Below are positions 55,367-64,000 of a stretch of 64,000 nt of DNA, piece after piece. The notes beneath the pieces were generated by a model. The model saw nothing but the letters and a program-made list of their open reading frames with translations. It was not told the DNA's origin and did no database searches. Origin of the DNA: Chondrilla cf. caribensis (lineage: Eukaryota > Porifera > Demospongiae > Chondrillida > Chondrillidae); contig OZ026549.1 in the NCBI GenBank assembly GCA_964020155.1, positions 3,746,633-3,810,632 on the forward strand, read 5' to 3'. The number at the start of each line of letters is the position of its first letter. Position 1 is the first letter of the stretch. The position numbers were made by a program, and so were the translations under genes.

Positions 55367-56683
55367 ACTTTACGGCTCTCCATGATGCTCAACAATCTCT
55401 GAGACAAATCCCCAGCTTTCTTTGGTTGCTTACTCTTATCAGCCTTCTCAGCAGTCTTCTTTGAGCTTTGCTTACTGCTCAATATTTGACTCTGAAACCA
55501 AGAAAATGGAAATTGGTTCACTAAATGCATGCATACATACATATTAACAAAGACATAGGCATGTATGTACGAACTGTATGTATCTACAATATAAGAAGTA
55601 GGTAAATCTCTACTCCACCCCATTCTCCACAACAGTGCTGTATTATCAGTGTCAACAACAAACACGTGTTTGATTGTACAATACAATAGCTCTATTGAGC
55701 AATATTTTGTTCAATGATGCAATACATTAGCTTTGTTGGTACATAAATGTACACTTGCACAATGAAGATGGCCATGACATGGTTACCAGTGTTGATTTGC
55801 CATTATCACTCATGTTTTATCACCAGCAGTTGTTGACTGTGTCCATAGGCAAGCTATGCTCTCTGTTTGCCAGCTTTAATGTGTACGTATGTACCTTGTA
55901 TGGTTATGATTTGGGTAGTATAGCCAATGCTGAGTCCAGCAATGACAAATTGAGTGGTACGTTAAACACCTTCAGTGTGGGACAAGCTACCTTATATAGG
56001 ACACAAATATTTACACATGTACGCATACATGTGTAGGTACGTACATAGGTACATATTTTAGGTAGAGAAAATTCAAACTTCACAAGCAAGGTGCTATTTC
56101 TGGCAATGCAGACCAGGAACTAACCTCTGCTTCATTGGCTACGGTGGCGATTCTCTCCTTTTCCAACTCCAGTTCCTTGATCTGTTCTTCAATCACATTA
56201 GGCCAGAAATCTCCCTCAAAGTAAGGTAGTCCCTGGATACTGGTCATGTGCTTGTCTTTGTAGTACTGGTAAATATCCTGGTGTTAGCATGGGTGGGAAG
56301 AAAGCAAACAAACACAACAACAGCTGCTAAATAAACAATTTACTTCACAAACAAAAAGCAAACAAAGAGACCACAAATCAACATATCTCTTGCAATAGCC
56401 ATTGATCTCCAGTTGTACAGGGCAAGGGGATGTGCAGACTTACATAGAAGTCCTGAATAATAGAGCTCTGCTTGGCTCTCTCCAACATGCTATGATACCA
56501 CTTCTGCAGTTTCTTCAGCTTCAGGATCTTCTGTTCAGGGCAGTGGAAGATGTAGCCTTCTCCTTTGCTTGGCAAGCATGCCCAAATAATATGAGCTGTT
56601 TCATACTTTTGTTGTTAAGGTATGAAAATGTATACAGTACATAAGCACATAAGAATATTGAATAGTGTGTATACGTGCACGCA

Positions 56684-56689
<6 letters not shown>

Positions 56690-56730
<41 letters not shown>

Positions 56731-56733
56731 ACA
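56690..56733. repeat. CA microsatellite abutting the RING/PHD-like exon
   Basis: A CA run directly next to the 56,735 donor, so the donor GTGTGTGTC is itself part of the repeat. Confidence 0.85.
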
Positions 56734-57214
56734 CCTGCACTTGCTCCCTCAACTTTAGCTCAGTACTTGTTTTCCTTCCTGGTGGTACTTAGTGTTCTCA
56801 AGCAGATGTCACACTGGTATCCTTCAGACCAGATGGACTCATGCCACAGGACACAAACCTTGTGGAACGTATGACCACAGTGAATACAGTCAACCATTCT
56901 AAGGAGCAGAAGATAAAATGATCTAGATGTGGGAGTCCACTGTCTATTGCATATAAAAGCATGTGTATTGTACATATGTATGTACGTACATACTAATACA
57001 AACTAATACAAGAAGGTACAAATACATAATACATAATACATACAGTGCTGACATGTATGATAATTAGCACTCACGGTTCGGATTCAATGTGACTGTTCTT
57101 TATCTCAACAACTTGCTTTTCTCAATAACACTACAAGAAAAGTATGTGCGCATTTAGTATTGGTCCAATATACATACATATGTATGTACGTAAGTAAATA
57201 TCACTACAAGACAT

Positions 57215-57409
<195 letters not shown>

Positions 57410-58138
57410 GGTACAGTGAACTCACACTAAAGTGAAAGGGTCATCTCCTATTGAAACTATATCTCCAGGAATTTCAACGAAACACTTAACACATACCTGG
57501 AGAACAAGCAGGCAAATACCACTAGTCTATCAGCAGAAAACAGGATTTATACATAATAAACAGTGTATCAGTAATATAAACTACGTACGTACATATGTAC
57601 ATATGTTGTATGTGTGGTTACTATGTACATATATATACATATGAACATGCATCCTGATTGGTGGCAACATCAGAGACGAACAGGGATACATGTCCCATGT
57701 ACGTATCCCTGAGTCAGTTATGTCCACACCACAGGGGATGTGAAGCTAAAACAGTCACACTTCCAATCAATCACCTCGGGCTGAAGCACATGGTTAATGA
57801 ATTGAAAGTGTGACTATGTAGCTGCACATCCCATGGGCTGGTAATTTTATTTGTTCATTGTTCCCTGTTGCTGAAGTTGTTTGTGACAGGAAATTGGTCT
57901 GATCACTCAATGGAAAGGGTGATGAATCCTTAATAACGTGTTTGCAAGTGTGTTGCATTGGTGACTGCAAGTGTGGTGTATCAACAGCTTTTTCCTTTGA
58001 TCTATCTGTCTACCATGACACTATTCACTAATAAATTAGCTACCAACAGGTCAGCATGTGGCTGGTCAGGATACATGGTGTACATACGTACATACTGATA
58101 GCATGAACATGATACAAACACACACTTGAGGTTAACAC

Positions 58139-58274
<136 letters not shown>

Positions 58275-58438
58275 ATCTGCTTTCATAACTGTAGTAAGAG
58301 GCATCCTGAGAGATTGGACAGAGGTTTGTACTGAAACAATATAGCACTTGTGGACTGAACGAATACTGCAGAAAACACAAATTGAGAAAATGAGATTCAA
58401 TCATGTATGTACATAGGTACACACAGTACTCCGTATGA

Positions 58439-58620
58439 AGTCTCGCATAGCCCAGACCCCCTTCTCGCCTCCATTTTTATAATTATGATGTCATGCAGTC
58501 GGTGGGAAGGGGTCTGGTCAACAGCCCCTACCGATTTTGTTTCAAGTGTCTTCTCGCCAACCACATGACGTCATAATTATAAAAATGGAGGCAAGGAGTG
58601 GGTCTGGGCTATGCGAGACT
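58439..58620. mobile_element. 182-bp MITE with about 57-base terminal inverted repeats
   Basis: AGTCTCGCATAGCCCAGACC at 58,439 is the perfect complement of 58,601-58,620 apart from a small gap. The arms continue through CTCCATTTTTATAATTATGA.GTCATG and its complement. No target duplication is obvious. It lies in an intron of the CBP/p300 remnant. Confidence 0.78.
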
Positions 58621-59159
58621 ACTACGTATGGTAAGTATTGCAGCAGGAAAACACACTTTGTTAGGGCATAGGTACATTTGTATGTACGTACATGCGAATA
58701 TAAGTGCATTAATACAGGTGAAGAGTGTGTGCAAAGAAGGCATAAAATTTCAGTACTGATACACAATAACAGACAGGATTGAGTGGTGTAGTAGTGCATT
58801 CAACTCACTTGGCTTCCACAGCAATACCCAAAAGACTTCATCGTGTTGTCCACATGTTCTCAGAAGACCTTGTACAACTTGTACACCTTGGAGGTTTCCC
58901 TGTTGTACAACCAGGCATTGTCGAACATCAGCCACATGTCATTGCAGAACTGAGTATCGTAAGACACAGGAAGAAAATATGATACATACACACAGGAAGT
59001 AAGATATACTGACACAAGAAATAAGTATGATACAACAGACAAGAGTCAAAGTGTACTTAACATAACACAATATTCCATGGACACATACACTTATGCAACA
59101 ACAATGACAACCACATGCACAATACAGTGTTCTGGTTATGCACAAATCTTCTACCTCCC

Positions 59160-59465
59160 ACAACATGTAGGTACACACAGCCTCCCTATACCTAGATACA
59201 CCTAGATACCTAGATACATATGATATGTGTGTACATAGGTACACACATCTCATACCTCCCACCACATGTACGTAGGTACACACATCTCTTATCTCCCCTC
59301 ACATGTAGGAACACACAAATCTCCTATCTCCAACCACATGTAGGTACACAGCCTCCCCTATCTCCCACCACATGTAGGTACACAGCCTCCCCTATCTCCC
59401 ACCACATGTAGGTACACAGCCTCCCCTATCTCCCACCACATGAAGGTACACACATCCCCTACCTC
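59160..59465. repeat. Minisatellite derived from a splice-donor region, about eight units of 33-36 bases
   Basis: Units of the type CTCCCACCACATGTAGGTACACA end at the bromodomain exon (59,463). On the minus strand each unit begins GGGAGATAGGGG, a copy of the exon end plus donor GGGAG|GTAGGGG. Confidence 0.8.
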
Positions 59466-59877
59466 CCATGGATTCTTGTACTCTCCATTTACTAGTTTCC
59501 TGTCAATAGTGCCCAGGTCCATGGGGTACTTGACAATATTGAAAGTAGTCCTGGTGGAGAGGGGTGAATAGAAAGACATGTTATGCATGCAGTAACTGTC
59601 AGTGCAGTATCTATGATGGCACTCACCAGGATCCGCAGCCTCTGAGGGTCGACTGGCTTGCGGAATGCGTATGCCTCAGGCTGCTCCCAGATCAAGGTGA
59701 ACATGGGACAGAGTCCGGCTTCCAACTCTTCACATGTGCATTCTACCAATAAAGAAAGTGAGTACAGAATCACATACTGAATGTAATGTACATACGTACA
59801 TATAATTATTTTAAGTGAGTACTTTCCCTCGTATGAAGTATTTACTTGTACATATCTGATGTATGTATGTATCATAC

Positions 59878-59893
59878 ACAGACACACACACAG

Positions 59894-59969
<76 letters not shown>

Positions 59970-59990
59970 ACACACACACACACACAAACA
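59878..59990. repeat. CA microsatellite
   Basis: About 110 bases of CA with minor interruptions, between linker and bromodomain blocks of the CBP/p300 remnant. Confidence 0.9.
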
Positions 59991-60975
59991 GTTCCTTGGG
60001 TATGTACATACGTCTAGTCATACAGAGTACACACACACATAGTACATAAGTAGAGCATACCCTTATTGAGCTGAGATAAGGCACAACCTTGGTACTGGTT
60101 GCTCCTTTCTCAACTGGTATTGATACAGGTGCTACGGACACCAGTTGGGTGGGTTCCCCTGGGATGGTCAGTGGTGGCGACATTAGCGAAGGGGCCTAGG
60201 ACATTGTTGAAAGGACTGAGTTTGGGGATGGTGGCGTTGGAATGGGGAACTGGCTGCATTGGAATGGTCAGTACTGGCTTTTGATCCGTTGTCTCCAGAG
60301 TCGATTTCAAATCAGAAACTTCCAGTTTCTGTCCACTTGTCATGGGAATGGGACTCTTCATTCAATCAATAGTGAAGTGAGGAGTCACATTCTGAGACTG
60401 GTACAAAATAAAACCCAAGTTTACAAAGTATTGGAGTAGGTACATATGTACGTATGTGCATACATATATTACATGTACATATCAGCTCCTACATAATATG
60501 TACATAAGATTTGTATACTGAAATAGCCTCAACTACATTCATTATCTGTGTACATACACATGTACCTTGATATCGGGTGTGAACGGGTCTGAGATAGGTC
60601 AGGAGATGCCACCAGAGATGACACACTTGGTACCTGCCTGATAGGGCCCACTGGACAGTGTCACTGGAAGAACGCAACATAAAGGCATGAATGGAGATAT
60701 AGACATATATACATTCATAATACTACATTTATTACACATTATACATAAAGACATTTGATTATTCTACATAATATTCACACAAACGTACGTACTAAAAAGT
60801 ATGTATGTACCTACAAATAGTTAACTTTGGGTGAGCAAGGGTCAAGGATAAGAGCAAGTGAGGGTCACTGGACAGTGGCACTGGAAGGGCATAAGATGCA
60901 TGATATTGTGTCATGATTGTTATGTATCACAATGTAGTATCATGAATTGCCATTATCATGTATCATCAAATCCCA

Positions 60976-61320
60976 TATCAAATAGGTAAGTGGAGAACAC
61001 ACGGTACATAGTCCCAGTGTAGATAGTGAGGAAATACATGTGTCCATGTCATTGTACAGGTTCTGAGAACAACACTCTCTTCCAGTTCACTTCAAACAGT
61101 ACATAAACAGTATCAGTCAGTGATTGATCACAAGTGACTGAGTTGTTCACACATTATACAGTACTGCACTGAGAGGACAAGTGGAGAAACTGCAGTACAA
61201 GGTTCAGTGACCTGTGAAATGGGCTACATGGGGAACTGTACTCACCACCAATGTCACTGTTCTCCCTGGAACGTCTGCTTTGCAGACTCGAACTAGAGCA
61301 TGCAAGGCTGATCTGGCCTC
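60976..61320 (-). pseudogene. Partial duplicate of the NLR exon 2 region
   Basis: About 94% identical by eye to 53,289-53,653. It keeps the exon 2 donor (AATGTCA.TG..GGTG|GTGAGTAC) and intron 2 sequence. The exon part has a deletion of about 20 bases (the TCATCATTTTCCTTAGG stretch) and substitutions, so the NDDKR region is lost. No NACHT or DEATH exon follows, making this a fragment. Confidence 0.85.
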
Positions 61321-62788
61321 GGATCCCCTAGATCTTCCATACCTTGCAACTGACAACGCGAAGATTCCTTATCCTCTGGAGAACTGGAAGATGGCGCTTT
61401 TTCTGCCATCAATGTACGTACAGGATAGCAACGAAGTTAGCGAACGAATGTTAGTTAGGAGGGTGTGTCCAAGAAAATTTACAGTCCTGTTAGTCTACGA
61501 GGATCAGGAATTCCCCCCTCACTGATCATCACAATGTCAACTATTTACATGGTCCAGGGAGAAAATTCGGTCGTCTGATATGCTCAATCTCTGTCGAGAA
61601 CGGGCGGTCACCCTTCTAATGCCTTCTCGAAGACCTGTGACTTGAAGGACTAGAGGACATCATATACGATCGAGTGAGTTCTATACTTCGTTAGTCGACG
61701 ATAGGCAGACTATTATCCTCAGCAAACCGTACAGCGGCTGGTCCACACGTGATCTAATAAGTGTTGGTATAGGCCTATATGTTATATACCTCTGATAACG
61801 TGTAGGAATGTTGGTCTGTTGAGTATCTACAGCTGTGTACATGTGTGTATTATCATTGATACAGTCTTAACTGGTGTGGATTGTGTATGGAGTGAGACTA
61901 CAGGTAGTGGTCACCCTGTACATGTATGAGAATAGTATTTCATACATATTGACAAGTACTGTTGTGTCGTATATGCATACATACGTATGCAGGTTCACAC
62001 TGTATGTATATATAAACATACACCTACTGTGCATACTATACAGTATATACATGTGTACATGATATGCTCCAGAAAATAGTCTTTGCAACATTAAGTTGGT
62101 GCATGAAGTTGATATCTTAGTAGGAAGAGCTCAAAGTAAGAAATTGGGATATTCCTCTCTCTACAAGAGACTATGTACACGCCTGTGTGCATGTGTATAC
62201 CTCCATACATACATACTGTACCTAGTTGCATACATGCGTACATTTGTACGTATGTACATGCATGTAGATATTACTATGTACATATGTATATGCGTACAGT
62301 ATGTACGTACATGTGTGTGTGTGCCTTACTCATACTTACACATGTACTTGTTTGCATGTATTGCCTACATACGTACTGTACCTACATATGGTGGAAACCT
62401 GTGGAGACAAACTCAAAGGGACCCACAAATTCGGTTCTTGTTAACAAATGTTCTTCTTATCAAGATTTGCTGGCTTTGTGTACACTACTACTGCAAACCA
62501 AACAATAGTGAAAAAACTGGTCTGTGTTAGGCAGTAATCGTCTTATAAGAGTGTTTGTGTTAATATGTTTTTACTATAGTTGTATATGTACCTAATAATA
62601 TTATGTAGGTATAGTACTACAATATATACATATATACGTACTATATGTACATATGTATGTTCCCAATACACATACATACATACATATGACAGAGTACTAC
62701 TTGATCCACCATTTCAGCTTCTTTCTCACTAGCTCTCTTTGTTGCCACGTTCAGGTTTGACGGGATACAAATTTGTTATGCCCGCTCT
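61321..62788. other. Intergenic, TACG-repeat rich
   Basis: I see no supportable gene. The stretch is rich in ATGTACGTACATAC-type sequence at 61,860-62,400 and 62,580-62,690. Confidence 0.5.
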
Positions 62789-62885
62789 GTTGGCTACATG
62801 GGACCATGCTTAGTGTTAGGAAGCAATGTAGGGAGGGCAAAGTGATATCTCTTCCTAACACTGAGTGTATTCCCATGTACCCAAC
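62789..62885. repeat. 97-bp hairpin element
   Basis: Arms of about 35 bases: GTTGGCTACATGGGACCATG... at 62,789 and the complement of ...TTCCCATGTACCCAAC ending 62,885, with a handful of mismatches. Confidence 0.7.
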
Positions 62886-62903
62886 AAAAGCACTGTATAA
62901 CTA

Positions 62904-63110
62904 CCGTATAGCAGGAAATTTTCGGAGGACAAAATTTTCGCAGATGGCTCCAAAAATGAAAATTCGCAGATACTATTTTCGCGGATGCTGGCCAGAGTCA
63001 CGCGACAGAACAGCAAGAACGCCTAATTCACAGATATAATTTTCACAGATGTTAGGCCAACCATGAAATCTGCGAAAATTTTGTCCCGCAAAAATTTTAC
63101 CGCTGTACGG
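62904..63110. mobile_element. TA-flanked MITE of the CCGTA(T/C)AGC family
   Basis: CCGTATAGCAGGAAATTTTCG at 62,904 and the inverted CGAAAATTTT...CGCTGTACGG ending 63,110, flanked by TA on both sides. It is about 207 bases, with repeated TTTTCGC/GCGAAAAT words inside. The termini match those of the element at 2,080-3,493, so the family has at least two members in the window. Confidence 0.75.
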
Positions 63111-63235
63111 TAATACGTGTACACATGTGTTTGTACATACTGTACTGTAACCTACTGTACTTGTGTGCTGTAAATGTGAGTAGAATCTGCAATGAATGTT
63201 GATTCATGCAATTACATATGTACATATGTTCCTAC

Positions 63236-63547
63236 AGAAATGAAGGCAACTATTGATGAACTGACAAAGACCCCACTGAGAAAGTAGCTGGAATGGTACG
63301 TACGTACAGTACATCTGTATGTATGTACTAGGCTCACACATACATACTGTGCTTGTACATACGTACTGTGTGTAGTATTATCTGTATACATATCGTATTC
63401 ACATGTACATGTGGACCCTGTGCTGTAGAAGTACATGGAGATTGTAATGAGGGAGAAGGCAGCCAAGCAAGAACAGCACCAGTCGTCCAAATAGAATGGA
63501 AAAGTAGATGAGTTTGGTATCCCCCTACCTTCCAATGACTCTTACAG
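63236..63547 (+). pseudogene. Possible pair of decayed exons of an unrecognised gene
   Basis: The plus-strand block 63,238-63,298 reads EMKATIDELTKTPLRK, then a stop, then LEW before GTACGT. The block 63,430-63,547 follows a TGTAG acceptor and reads KYMEIVMREKAAKQEQHQSSK, then a stop, then NGKVDEFGIPLPSNDSY before GTATGT. Both have plausible splice sites and charged, protein-like composition, but each has an in-frame TAG. I do not recognise the family. Confidence 0.3.
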
Positions 63548-63632
63548 GTATGTACTAGCATACATGAGGGATGTGTACAGTACATGTGTACCCACTATCA
63601 TGTCCATATATGTATGTACACACGTGTACTAC

Positions 63633-64000
63633 AGCGAAACCTCTATAATCTATCAAATCCGCTAATCCGCCCTAGTTTTCAAAGAACAAATTAAAATAAT
63701 GTTTGATATACACCTAATCCGCCACCCGCCAATACCGCCATCTGCCACAATTTTTGATGATGAAATAGTACTATTAACTGATAATTTCCCCTGGAAATCC
63801 ACCACCTGATAGACCTGTAGTATGCATTCACTTATATTGTGCAAATAAAATGGCCGATTTCGAAACGCTGACCACTGCAAATTGGGCTAGAAATCAAGCA
63901 CAATGGCTTCGCCAGAAGTTATATCCTCAGAATCTTCAGAGAAGGTTCTTATAAACTTGAAGGAGGCGCCCAAGTGATTTGAACGCAGCAGCCACATAAA
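63633..64000. repeat. Pogo-like terminus and unclassified sequence
   Basis: ACAGCGAAACCTCTATAAT near 63,632 resembles a pogo/Tigger end, and several CTAATCCGCC.CC words follow. The matching right end is not found before the window ends. No gene is clear. Confidence 0.4.

Noticed and set aside
61214..61525. Plus-strand 103-codon open frame
   Set aside because: It begins inside the duplicated NLR exon 2 fragment, antisense to it, and shows no recognisable domain.

Overview
The window looks like nuclear DNA of a simple animal, most likely a demosponge close to Amphimedon. The genes are intron-rich with canonical GT-AG introns. There is a DEATH-NACHT-LRR receptor of the kind described from sponges, abundant small inverted-repeat transposons, and introns full of degenerate TACG/TATG/GT microsatellites. 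The species call is an inference from gene content. The first 86 bases are an assembly gap.

Layout. Positions 1,574-33,089 (minus) hold one complete axonemal outer-arm dynein heavy chain gene of the DNAH5/DNAH8 type. I resolved it into 50 exons whose phases all agree, giving 13,845 coding bases and 4,614 residues. Its last intron holds a nested pair of DNA transposons. Just upstream lies an intronless seven-transmembrane receptor gene (33,671-34,714, minus). A block carrying dynein exon 1, the receptor and several kb of flank (about 32.87-38.27 kb) was duplicated to about 43.41-47.42 kb in the same orientation. The second copy has an intact receptor paralogue (44,755-45,792) and a dead copy of dynein exon 1. 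Between the two copies are a huge GT microsatellite, remnants of two non-LTR-type reverse transcriptase elements (39.3-40.95 kb and 41.18-41.97 kb) and a pogo-like nonautonomous transposon.

Positions 47,584-54,454 (minus) hold a nine-exon NLR gene (DEATH, NACHT, leucine-rich-like C-terminus) whose exons sum to exactly 1,000 codons including the stop. Upstream of it, 55.37-60.37 kb (minus) contains recognisable exons of a CBP/p300 acetyltransferase (linker, bromodomain, RING/PHD, start of HAT). These have three in-frame stops, a frameshift and missing HAT sequence, so I read it as a decaying partial copy. A 345-base duplicate of the NLR exon 2 region follows at 60.98 kb. The last 3 kb is mostly repeats, with weak traces of a decayed plus-strand gene.

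The genes do not form a pathway: cilia motility, sensory or chemoreception, innate immunity and chromatin regulation are simply neighbours. The most interesting signals are structural. Two minisatellites begin at a 5' splice site and repeat that splice-site region, and many introns start directly with TACG/TATG microsatellite at the donor. A filled/empty-site comparison shows a compound insertion with two Pol III promoter-like copies. The two receptor paralogues show uneven divergence along their length.
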